Shown here piece by piece: positions 1-5,779 of a DNA stretch of 5,820 nucleotides (positions are counted from its first letter, which is position 1; each line of letters starts with the position of its first letter). The stretch is from assembly GCA_002403115.1 (NCBI GenBank), contig DHHE01000212.1:1368-7187 (forward strand), in the 5' to 3' direction. Both the position numbers and the translations under genes were made by a program. The stretch is from a bacterium UBP2_UBA4780 (lineage in GTDB: Bacteria; Edwardsbacteria; AC1; EtOH8). The notes under the pieces were generated by a model that did not search any database, was not told the DNA's origin, and saw only the letters and a program-made list of their open reading frames with translations.

Positions 1-50
1 ACTACACACCCCAATATCCCCTCTCTAGAGGGGACGGGCTCCAAGCATTG
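1..50 (-). repeat. Dispersed palindromic repeat, copy A
   Basis: Read on the minus strand this matches 4641-4698 in order: CAATGCTT, then GTCCCCTCT, a near-palindromic AGAGGGGATA, and GGGGTGTGTAGT at the end. The central near-palindrome is 17-34 (TCCCCTCT, CT spacer, AGAGGGGA). Compared with copy B it lacks about 8 bp between CAATGCTT and the palindrome. It reaches the window edge, so its outer boundary is unknown. It lies downstream of the last gene of the operon. Confidence 0.75.
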
Positions 51-74
51 TCCGTTTTCGAGCAAAACTCGGAC
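50..74. repeat. Short bulged inverted repeat downstream of the operon
   Basis: GTCCG (50-54) pairs with CGGAC (70-74), and TTTT (55-58) with AAAA (64-67) after a 2-nt bulge, leaving a 5-nt loop. It adjoins the dispersed repeat at 1-50 and may be part of it. Neither strand has a T-run after the stem. Confidence 0.4.
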
Positions 75-124
75 ATACACAACCTTATCTCTAATCTTCC
101 TGTATTGAAGGGGTAGTCATCGGT

Positions 125-150
125 AAAAAGATTGGGCTTCGCCGGATCTT
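125..150 (-). terminator. Weak candidate terminator after the last operon gene
   Basis: On the minus strand, about 21 nt after the TAA stop, AAGAT (150-146) can pair with ATCTT (132-128), enclosing a GGC-GAA-GCC mini-hairpin, and the 3' side runs into five Ts (129-125). The stem has a 2x2 internal loop and is weak, so the call is tentative. The inverted repeats farther downstream (74-50 and 34-17) have no U-run and do not look like classical terminators. Confidence 0.3.
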
Positions 151-171
151 CACGCAGCCTTCGGCCACCAT

Positions 172-1284
172 TTATCTTCCCGCCTTCCCCTGGCGGCGTC
201 CGCCCGCTGAGTGCAGCATCTCCAGCAACTCCCCGGCCATTTTATCCCAGCTGAACCTCTTTACGTTCTCGAATCCCTTGTCGATCATCGACTGCCTCAG
301 TCCGGGCTCGTCCAGAATACGATCCATGACGGACGCCATCTGCTCCGGATCGTTGGGGTCGAAGTACAGGGCGGCGTCTCCGCCCACCTCGGGCAATGAG
401 GCGGCGTTGGAGCAGGCCACAGGACAGCCGCAGGCCATGGCCTCCAGCACCGGCAGGCCGAAGCCCTCGATGAAGCTCGGCACCACCAGCATGGCCGCGT
501 TTTTGTAGAGCGCCGCCAGCCTCTCGTCGTCTGTGTGCACGGAATCGACCTCCACCGCCTCCTCCAGCCCGCACTCCCGGACCATGGCCGGAACGTCCTG
601 GTAGTATCCGATGCCCGGCTCGACCACCCCCTTGAGCAGGAGCTTCTCCCTCCTTCCCTTTTCCCTCAACAGCCTGAACGCCTCGAGCAGATTTCCCACG
701 TTCTTCCTCTTGTCGAAACCGCTGACGAACAGGATGTATCTCGCCATACTCTGTTCCGCCGGCACCTTGTCATTGAAAGCCGGGTTCAAACCGCAATGCG
801 CAACAGAGACTCTTCCGGCCAGCGAGGGCTTGAGGGCCAGGACCTGCCGGGCGGTGTACTCGGATATCGCCACCACCCGGCTGGCTGACAGGGGCAGCAT
901 GGCCAGCTGCAGGTCGTTCTGCAGCCTGTCCAGGGGTCTCAGGTCACGTCTCAAGTGCGTGCGCTGGGCGATGTCCAGTATTATCACCACCGTCTTGCGG
1001 AATGGCAGCAGCCAGCAGTCGTTTGCCGGGAATAGCATGACGTCCACCCGGTCCCTGATGGCGGACAGGGGCAGCGAGAAGTTCAGCCAGGGCACCCCGC
1101 GCCTCAGCGGCACCCGGCGCAGGATGAAATTGCCCGGCAGCGTCAGCGGCGGCGGCTCGACCGGAGTATAAAGGAAGAACCTATCCCCGGTCGCCATCAA
1201 GGAAAGCGACCTGACCAGATCCCTGGTCACCCGGCCCGGGCCGCGGATTCCCCCCAGGGTGGTTATATCTATGCCTATTTTCAT
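172..1284 (-). CDS. GT4-family glycosyltransferase, single domain (MtfB/RfaB-like)
   Basis: This 370-residue protein is predicted to be a cytoplasmic, GT-B fold, retaining glycosyltransferase that moves a sugar from a nucleotide donor onto a growing polysaccharide or lipid-linked acceptor. It opens with MKIGIDITTLGG-RGPGR, the N-terminal style of MtfB-like GT4 enzymes. The donor-binding half begins near residue 183 with ILFVSGFDKRKN (K192/R193/K194 in the phosphate-binding position). The GT4 E-x7-E signature is intact, E273-GFGLPVL-E281, followed by the usual CGCPVACSN-ASLPEVGGDAALYFDP stretch (285-310). Length is normal for the family. No signal peptide or membrane segment is evident. The ATG start at 1284 overlaps the methyltransferase stop (ATGA), with only a weak GGAA just upstream, so translation is probably coupled. 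It ends in TAA and is the last gene of the operon. It looks less GC-rich than the double glycosyltransferase. Family assignment is firm; sugar and acceptor are unknown, and mannosyl transfer is only a guess from the MtfB resemblance. Confidence 0.93.
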   Translation of the reverse strand: MKIGIDITTLGGIRGPGRVTRDLVRSLSLMATGDRFFLYTPVEPPPLTLPGNFILRRVPLRRGVPWLNFSLPLSAIRDRVDVMLFPANDCWLLPFRKTVVIILDIAQRTHLRRDLRPLDRLQNDLQLAMLPLSASRVVAISEYTARQVLALKPSLAGRVSVAHCGLNPAFNDKVPAEQSMARYILFVSGFDKRKNVGNLLEAFRLLREKGRREKLLLKGVVEPGIGYYQDVPAMVRECGLEEAVEVDSVHTDDERLAALYKNAAMLVVPSFIEGFGLPVLEAMACGCPVACSNAASLPEVGGDAALYFDPNDPEQMASVMDRILDEPGLRQSMIDKGFENVKRFSWDKMAGELLEMLHSAGGRRQGKAGR

Positions 1285-1997
1285 TTCCGCTGGGTTGTTT
1301 TTGCCGGGTCTATCGTCAGATAGAACCTGTTTGTATGCCTGTGGGGTTTTCTTGATAAATTGCTGTTCGGGCTCAGATCATCGGCGGCGTTGTCCCAGGC
1401 CCCCAGGACCAATGCCAGGCAGCGGTTTCCCGAAGCAACGCCACCCGCATGCCGGTAGTCTCCTTCGTACCAGACTTCGCCCCCGAAAGCCCTCCTCAGC
1501 CTGTCTATATCTTCCGGCGTCGGCAGGCCGTGGCGCACGTGCTCGGCCAGGTAGCCGGTGTCCGCGGCTCCGGCCCGGACCAGCTCCTCCAGCAGCCGGC
1601 GCTCGAACGCCATGTGCCCCTCCGTCCCCAGCGGCGCCGCCACCACCACCCGCTTCCGGGCTACCCGGACCATCTCGGCCACGGCCGCCGTCCTGATCCC
1701 CCGCGGCAGGTGCTCCAAAGTGTCGATGCAGACCACTGCGTCGAAGCTGTTATCCCGGAACGGCAGCCGCTCGGCGCTGGCCACCGCGTCGGCTTTTTTG
1801 ACGTTGGCCGTGGTGAATTTGACGTCGCGGCGGAACATGGCCAGCAATCCCTCGCCCCCCACGTCCAGGGCCGTTTCCACATCGCGGCCCAGCAGCCGGG
1901 CCGCCGCCCGATGGCGGACGAAGTCGTCACGCCCGCACAGGTAGCGGGAGAGGGGCGAGCGCTTGATAAGGGACTTAAGCCCGGCGGACGCTCTCAT
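1281..1997 (-). CDS. Class I SAM-dependent methyltransferase (Methyltransf_11 type)
   Basis: This is a 238-residue soluble methyltransferase with a Rossmann-like SAM fold. Motif I is ALDVGGEG (residues 43-50). The motif II/III region SAERLPFRDNSFDAVVCIDTLEHLP (74-98, quoted in part) is the classic pattern of small-molecule Methyltransf_11 enzymes, with D86 and the D92-x-L-E-H-L stretch near the SAM site. A later strand is RKRVVVAAP (114-122). In a glycosyltransferase operon it may O-methylate a sugar or act on a lipid-linked intermediate, but nothing visible identifies the acceptor. The ATG at 1997 lies 4 nt past the stop of the preceding gene, and the GGGGTGA spanning that stop can serve as ribosome binding site. 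The stop overlaps the next gene's start by 4 bp (ATGA). Residues from about 203 to 238 form a polar tail rich in N, R, H, K and T beyond the expected end of the fold, encoded by less GC-rich DNA. The methyltransferase call is firm; the substrate is unknown. Confidence 0.9.
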   Translation of the reverse strand: MRASAGLKSLIKRSPLSRYLCGRDDFVRHRAAARLLGRDVETALDVGGEGLLAMFRRDVKFTTANVKKADAVASAERLPFRDNSFDAVVCIDTLEHLPRGIRTAAVAEMVRVARKRVVVAAPLGTEGHMAFERRLLEELVRAGAADTGYLAEHVRHGLPTPEDIDRLRRAFGGEVWYEGDYRHAGGVASGNRCLALVLGAWDNAADDLSPNSNLSRKPHRHTNRFYLTIDPAKTTQRK

Positions 1998-2001
1998 GGG
2001 C

Positions 2002-2008
2002 TCACCCC
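2002..2008 (-). promoter_or_regulatory. Ribosome binding site of the methyltransferase, overlapping the preceding stop
   Basis: GGGGTGA on the minus strand contains the TGA stop of the two-domain glycosyltransferase and lies 4 nt before the methyltransferase ATG at 1997. A ribosome terminating on the first gene would sit on this site, so coupled translation is likely. Confidence 0.5.
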
Positions 2009-4458
2009 AGCTCCCGGTATATCCGTTCCAGCCGGACCATGTGGCTTTCCATGGACAGCATCTCGGCCGCCCTCTGCCTGGCGTTCCCGGTCAGCCTGAG
2101 GGCGCCGGCCGGGTCGTCGATAAGGCCGGCGATGGCCCGGGTCAGGGCCCCGGCGTCGTTGGGGGGCACCAGGACCCCGGTCTGGCCGTCGGTTATCAGG
2201 TCGGGTATGCCTCCCACGTCCGTGGCCGCTACCGGCGTCCCCATCATCATGGACTCGCAGATGACCAGGGGCAGGTTGTCCGGCCATATCGAGGGCGCGG
2301 CCAGCAGGGCCGCCCCCCGGTGGAGTTCGACGATGTCCCGGTGCGACAGCCATGGCCGGTGGTCGATGGAGCCGGCCACGCCCAGCCTTTCGGCCTCGGC
2401 CAGGAATTGGTCCCGGTGCGGCCCGCCCCCCACCACCGCCAGCCTGGCGCCCGGCGCGGCCCTGAGGACCTCGGGCCAGGCCTCCAGCAGCACGAAGATC
2501 CCCTTGGACAGGTCGAGCCGGCCCAGGAAGAGGACGGTCTTGGTGGCCCCCCGCCTGTCCCTGGGAAACCACGGCAGGCTTGACGATTCGAAACCGTACG
2601 GCAGGCGCAGGATGTTCCGGAACCCGGCCGCCTCCAGGCGGGCCCCGGCGTAGCTGCTGGGCGGCAGCCACAGCCTGACCGACCCGCCCAGGCGCCTGAC
2701 CATGGACCTCCTGGCCAGGTAAGCGGCCAGCCCGGCCAGGGTGACGCAGCCGTTGCGGACGCAGGACGGGCCGGGCTCCCGGCGGCATTCCCTGCCGGTC
2801 CTCAGGATGAGCTTGGTGTTGACCGGGCAGAACAGGCCGTACTCGTGGACCGTGGCCACCGCCGGGGTCCCCTCCAGCGCCTCCAGCACCGAAGGCGTGC
2901 ACTGCTGCAGGAACATCTGCAGGTGGACGGCGTCCGGCCTGAAGTCATCGATGGCGCGGAGCATCGCCCGGCGGGCCGGCTCCGAAAAGACCCCCCGGGT
3001 CTGCCTCTGCAGGCTCGCCGAGTAGTCTATCCCGGAGAAGGTGTATCCGGCCTGTGGCCGTTTTCCATGCACCGACCGGTCGCTCGAAAGCAGGCGCACC
3101 CGGTGACCCCTGGCCTCCAGGGCCCGCATGAGCCCGAAGGTGTAGATCTCGGCGCCGCCGGCCGGCTGGCCGTAGTCGTTCACCAGCAGTATCCGCCTTG
3201 ATGCCCGCCCGGGGCCGGCGGCCCGGCCCGAAGCCGCGGCCCTTGCGGGCAGGGCCTCCGAATAGAGCCTCTCCAGGCTTTCCAGGTGGCGGCCCATGTC
3301 CAGCAGGCCCTGCGTCTTTTCCCTGGCATTGGCCGTCACCCGGCGGCGGAGCCCGCTGTCGGTGAACAGTTCCACGATGGCCCGGGCCAGCGCCTGCCGG
3401 TCGTTGGGCTCCACCAGGCGGCCGGTCACCCCGTCGGCAATGAGGTCCGGCACCCCGCCCACCCTGGTGGCCGCCACCGGCGTACCCAGCAGCATGGACT
3501 CGCAGACCACCAGCGGGAAATTGTCCGGCCCCAGGAATGGAGCGGCCATCACCCCGGCGGTGCGGTGCATGGCCAGCACCTGCTCGGCGCTCTGCCACCC
3601 CTTGAAGACCACGTCCCCCGCCACTCCGAGCTCCGCGGCCTGCCGCTTAAGCCGGCCCAGCTCCAGCCCGTCACCGGCTATCACCAGCCGGGCGCCCGGC
3701 ACGCGCTTCCTGACCTCGCCGAATGCCTCCAGCAGGACATGGGTGCCCTTGGACCGGTCAAGCCGCGAGCAGAAGATGACGTCGCTGGCCCTTTCCCTGT
3801 TCTCCAGCGGCAGGTGGACCAGCTTCCGGGTGTCGAACCCGTACGGCAGGTGGACGGCGCGTTCGAAGCCGGCCTTTAAAAGCTCGCCCTGCATGTATCT
3901 GCTGGGCGCCACCCAGGTCACCCTGTCGCGGACGTCCCACAGCAGCCCGTTTCGCAGCATGACGTGGGGCAGCTTGAGGACGGTGATGCACCCCTGGCGG
4001 ACGCAGGCCGCCCCCCACCGCAGGTCGCAGACCCGGCCCTGGTGGCTCAGGTAGCGGTTGCCGATGGGGCAGAACATGGCGCAGTCGTGGACCGTGGCGA
4101 ACACCGGCAGGCCCCGGGCGGCCAGGAAAACCGCCGGCGACAATTGCAGGACGAAGAGGTGGACGTGGACAACGTCGGGCCGGAAGTCCTCGATGGCCCT
4201 CCGGGCCGCCCGGTAGGCCCTGCGGTTGTAGACGGTCCTCAGGAACGTCCCCGGGTGCCGGGTGTTGGCCGAGTTGCGCCTAAAGGCGTAGTCGGCGCCT
4301 GTCGGCTGGCCCTGGGGCGACCTCTCGTTGGACAGGACGCGCACCCGGTGCCCGGCCCTCCGCAGGCCCTCGATCTCGGCCAGCATGGCGTTCTGGGCGC
4401 CGCCCCAGGGGCCGGCGTTGTCGCAGGCCACCAGTATCTTAAGCGGTCTTGAGGTCAC
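2002..4458 (-). CDS. Two-domain (tandem GT4-GT4) glycosyltransferase
   Basis: This 818-residue protein, about twice normal GT4 length, holds two complete GT-B glycosyltransferases: domain 1 at about 6-402, an Ala/Gly/Arg-rich linker at about 403-420, and domain 2 at about 421-818. Each has a glycine-rich N-terminal loop (GGAQ 19-22; GGAE 434-437), a histidine region (HVH 98-100; H512), HD/HE followed by FCP (H124-D125; H538-E539), a conserved cysteine set (C130, C144, C152, C157; C544, C558, C566, C571), a phosphate-binding RLDxSKG (R232/K237; R647/K652) and PDNxPLVxCES. The position of the first Glu of E-x7-E is Asp in both (D312/E320; D727/E735). By eye about half the residues match across the second halves (207-362 against 622-777), so the halves are recent paralogues. 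Such an enzyme could add two successive sugars, as does two-domain WbdA. The start is GTG at 4458 with AGGA 5 nt upstream. It ends 4 nt before the methyltransferase. The acceptor and both donors are unknown. No signal peptide or membrane helix is seen. Confidence 0.92.
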   Translation of the reverse strand: MTSRPLKILVACDNAGPWGGAQNAMLAEIEGLRRAGHRVRVLSNERSPQGQPTGADYAFRRNSANTRHPGTFLRTVYNRRAYRAARRAIEDFRPDVVHVHLFVLQLSPAVFLAARGLPVFATVHDCAMFCPIGNRYLSHQGRVCDLRWGAACVRQGCITVLKLPHVMLRNGLLWDVRDRVTWVAPSRYMQGELLKAGFERAVHLPYGFDTRKLVHLPLENRERASDVIFCSRLDRSKGTHVLLEAFGEVRKRVPGARLVIAGDGLELGRLKRQAAELGVAGDVVFKGWQSAEQVLAMHRTAGVMAAPFLGPDNFPLVVCESMLLGTPVAATRVGGVPDLIADGVTGRLVEPNDRQALARAIVELFTDSGLRRRVTANAREKTQGLLDMGRHLESLERLYSEALPARAAASGRAAGPGRASRRILLVNDYGQPAGGAEIYTFGLMRALEARGHRVRLLSSDRSVHGKRPQAGYTFSGIDYSASLQRQTRGVFSEPARRAMLRAIDDFRPDAVHLQMFLQQCTPSVLEALEGTPAVATVHEYGLFCPVNTKLILRTGRECRREPGPSCVRNGCVTLAGLAAYLARRSMVRRLGGSVRLWLPPSSYAGARLEAAGFRNILRLPYGFESSSLPWFPRDRRGATKTVLFLGRLDLSKGIFVLLEAWPEVLRAAPGARLAVVGGGPHRDQFLAEAERLGVAGSIDHRPWLSHRDIVELHRGAALLAAPSIWPDNLPLVICESMMMGTPVAATDVGGIPDLITDGQTGVLVPPNDAGALTRAIAGLIDDPAGALRLTGNARQRAAEMLSMESHMVRLERIYRELG

Positions 4459-4463
4459 CTTTT

Positions 4464-4467
4464 TCCT
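4464..4467 (-). promoter_or_regulatory. Ribosome binding site of the two-domain glycosyltransferase
   Basis: The minus strand reads CAGGAAAAAG immediately before the GTG at 4458, placing AGGA 5 nt from the start codon. It supports the unusual GTG start; the protein then begins TSRPLKILVA, a normal GT4 N-terminus. Confidence 0.6.
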
Positions 4468-4524
4468 GATCCTACGCGCTCTTAGTTAATGGGAACTTCT
4501 AAAATATCACTTTTGGAAGTTGGC

Positions 4525-4550
4525 CATGCTTCGACTGGGCTCAGCATGAC
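4525..4550 (+). repeat. TTCGAC/GCTCA hairpin unit, left arm of the MITE-like element
   Basis: The stem CATGCT (4525-4530) pairs perfectly with AGCATG (4543-4548) around a 12-nt loop containing CGACTGGGCTC. The sequence ends in TGAC as does the unit at 4757-4781. Confidence 0.7.
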
Positions 4551-4561
4551 CGGGAAATACA

Positions 4562-4604
4562 GCATTTTGTCATGTTGAGCGAGGTCGAAACATCGACAAA
4601 ATGC
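4562..4604 (-). repeat. TTCGAC/GCTCA hairpin unit with extended stem, right arm of the MITE-like element
   Basis: GCATTTTGTC (4562-4571) pairs perfectly with GACAAAATGC (4595-4604). After a single bulged base (4594) the stem continues as ATGTT/AACAT (4572-4576 with 4589-4593), giving 15 paired bases around a 12-nt loop. Read on the minus strand the core is TTCGACCTCGCTCA, the third copy of this motif in the gap. No T-run follows on the minus strand, so it is not an obvious rho-independent terminator. Confidence 0.7.
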
Positions 4605-4640
4605 GATATTTAGAGGTGCCCTAATAAAAATCCGGCCCCG

Positions 4641-4698
4641 CAATGCTTCGGACAAGTTTACTTGTCCCCTCTCGAGAGGGGATACAGGGGTGTGTGGT
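4641..4698 (+). repeat. Dispersed palindromic repeat, copy B
   Basis: This copy is the most intact. It has CAATGCTT (4641-4648), a 7-bp perfect inverted repeat GACAAGT-TT-ACTTGTC (4651-4666), an 18-bp perfect palindrome centred on CTCGAG (4665-4682), then GATACAGGGGTGTGTGGT. The two stems share the bases at 4665-4666, so only one can fully form at a time or they form back to back. Its orientation is opposite to copies A and C. Confidence 0.8.
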
Positions 4699-4737
4699 CA
4701 ATATCCAAGTTCAAGTCAGGGTTTTCCAAACACGCTT
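4697..4737. other. Spacer between repeat copies B and C
   Basis: These 41 bp separate two inverted copies of the same repeat. I see no open frame, promoter or further repeat in it. With B and C as arms, 4651-4794 could fold as one large interrupted hairpin. Confidence 0.4.
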
Positions 4738-4794
4738 ACACACCCCTGACCCCTCTTGCCTTCGACCCGGCTCAGGCTGACAGAGGGGACAAGT
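4738..4794 (-). repeat. Dispersed palindromic repeat, copy C, interrupted
   Basis: On the minus strand it runs ACTTGTCCCCTCT, then 25 bp of foreign sequence, then AGAGGGGTCAGGGGTGTGT. The outer arms match copy B base for base apart from a few positions after the palindrome, but the palindrome arms CCCCTCT (4750-4756) and AGAGGGG (4782-4788) are pushed apart. Similarity may extend to GAAGC at 4798-4802, matching GCTTC in copy B. It lies 44 bp past the epimerase stop. Confidence 0.75.
4757..4781 (+). repeat. TTCGAC/GCTCA hairpin unit nested inside copy C
   Basis: This 25-bp unit has the constant segments CTTCGAC and GGCTCAG, the stem GCCT/AGGC (4758-4761 with 4774-4777) and the end TGAC. Eighteen of 25 positions match 4526-4550 inside the MITE-like element, and five of the seven differences lie in the stem or at its edge. 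It splits the copy C palindrome exactly between its two arms. Confidence 0.7.
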
Positions 4795-4837
4795 ATTGAA
4801 GCTTATCGCCAACAAGTTGACAACACTTGCAACCCGC

Positions 4838-5779
4838 CTAACGCTCTCCGCCATCCTTCCCCGCCAGCAAGCCCCGGTAGATCCTGGCCAGCCCCTCGTC
4901 CAGGGAGGTATCCGGCGCGAAGCCCACCGCCTCCCTCAGCTTGTCCGAGCAGCCGAACCTCCGCTCCACCTCGAAGTCGTAGCGCTCCGGGGGCGCCTCC
5001 ACCAGCGCCACCGGCGAGGCCGAGCCGGTGAGGGCCGCGATCTTCTCCGCCAGTTCTTTTATCGAGTATTCCCGGCTGTTGGAGACGTTGAACACCCGGC
5101 AGCCCCTGACTTTCTCCGCCGCCAGCACCGTGGCCTTGACGATGTCGTCGATGTAGGTGAAGTCGCGCGTCTGGCCGCCGCTGCCGTAGACGGTCAGGGG
5201 CTGGCCGGCCAGGGCCTGGGCGAAGAAGCGGGGCGTTACCATCCGCGAGTCCTGGCGCGGTCCGTAGGCGTTGAAGTATCGCAGGCTGGCCGACTCCAGC
5301 CCCTTCTCCTGGTGCTGGGCCGCCAGGTACATCTCGTTGAAGCGCTTGGCTATCGAGTAGCTGGAGCGGGGCGAGACGTGGACGTCCTCGCTGACCGCCT
5401 CGCTCACCGCCATCTTGCCGTAGACCCCGCTGGTGGAGGCGTAGACCACCCTGGCCCCGCCCTCGATCGCCGCCCGGCAGACGTGGCGCATGCCCAGTAC
5501 CTCGGTCTCCATGGTCTCCACCGGGTTGTCGGCCACCAGGTCCACCCCCAGCAGGGCCGCCAGGTGGAAGATGACGTCGCAGCCCGAGGCGCAGCGTTCC
5601 ACCGTCTCCTGGTCGCGGACGTCGCCCACCACCAGCTCCACCCTTTCCAGGGTGGCCTGGGTCAGCTTGTTCCCCTGGCTCAGGTTGTCCAGGACCGTCA
5701 CCCGGTGGCCCAGCTCGACCAGCCTTTCCGCCAGGTGGCTGCCGATGAACCCTGCCCCTCCGGTCACCAACGCTTTCAC
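4838..5779 (-). CDS. NAD-dependent NDP-sugar epimerase/dehydratase (extended SDR)
   Basis: From the GTG at 5779 this is a 313-residue extended short-chain dehydrogenase acting on a nucleotide-activated sugar, probably as a 4-epimerase or dehydratase feeding the glycosyltransferases downstream. It starts MKALVTGGAGFIGSHLAERL with the NAD-binding GGAGFIG at 7-13. D31 of LDNLS is expected to bind the NAD ribose, HLAA is at 72-75, the catalytic set is S115-T116-S117 with Y141-SIA-K145, and the RYFNAYGPR stretch (168-175) and RDFTYIDD (205-212) are typical of GalE, UDP-glucuronate epimerase/decarboxylase and RmlB relatives. The open frame extends to a TTG at 5800. GTG at 5779 is preferred because it gives the canonical N-terminus, has AGGGGG 9 nt upstream, and overlaps the apparent stop of an upstream gene as GTGA. 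The exact reaction (GalE-like, glucuronate epimerase, decarboxylase or dehydratase) cannot be separated by eye. It ends in TAG, 379 bp before the next gene. Confidence 0.92.
   Translation of the reverse strand: MKALVTGGAGFIGSHLAERLVELGHRVTVLDNLSQGNKLTQATLERVELVVGDVRDQETVERCASGCDVIFHLAALLGVDLVADNPVETMETEVLGMRHVCRAAIEGGARVVYASTSGVYGKMAVSEAVSEDVHVSPRSSYSIAKRFNEMYLAAQHQEKGLESASLRYFNAYGPRQDSRMVTPRFFAQALAGQPLTVYGSGGQTRDFTYIDDIVKATVLAAEKVRGCRVFNVSNSREYSIKELAEKIAALTGSASPVALVEAPPERYDFEVERRFGCSDKLREAVGFAPDTSLDEGLARIYRGLLAGKDGGER

Larger units (their letters stand above)
4491..4621. mobile_element. MITE-like palindromic element (non-autonomous)
   Basis: The 131-bp element begins GGGAACTTCTAAAATATC (4491-4508) and ends GATATTTAGAGGTGCCC (4605-4621). 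The second is the reverse complement of the first with two mismatches and a 1-base gap. Both ends are flanked by TAAT (4487-4490 and 4622-4625), a possible 4-bp target duplication. Inside, the arms 4525-4550 and 4569-4594 are also inverted copies of each other, so nearly the whole element is one imperfect palindrome around an 18-nt loop (4551-4568). It encodes nothing. It lies 32 bp upstream of the GTG of the two-domain glycosyltransferase, so it may supply promoter or leader sequence. I cannot name the insertion sequence family that would mobilise it. Confidence 0.65.

Noticed and set aside
1994..2902. Minus-strand 302-codon frame overlapping the second GT4 domain
   Set aside because: The product is dominated by G, R, P and A, and it overlaps a clear GT4 domain in another frame. 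It is a GC-driven shadow.
3286..4452. Several long plus-strand frames opposite the first GT4 domain
   Set aside because: They lie entirely antisense to motif-bearing coding sequence, have low-complexity translations and show no plausible ribosome binding site.
4501..4529. A sigma70-type promoter for the glycosyltransferase operon using TATTTT at 4506-4501
   Set aside because: The -10-like hexamer is plausible, but the position about 17 bp upstream reads GCATGG, which is not a -35 box. Only an AT-rich possibility remains.
4670..4677. CTCGAG within the palindrome as a cloning scar
   Set aside because: It is the natural centre of a repeat whose other copies vary at that position, and no vector-like sequence surrounds it.
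4641..4794. A CRISPR array or phage attachment site in the repeat-rich gap
   Set aside because: The repeats are few, palindromic, unevenly spaced and in opposing orientations. There is no regular spacer pattern and no integrase or tRNA nearby.
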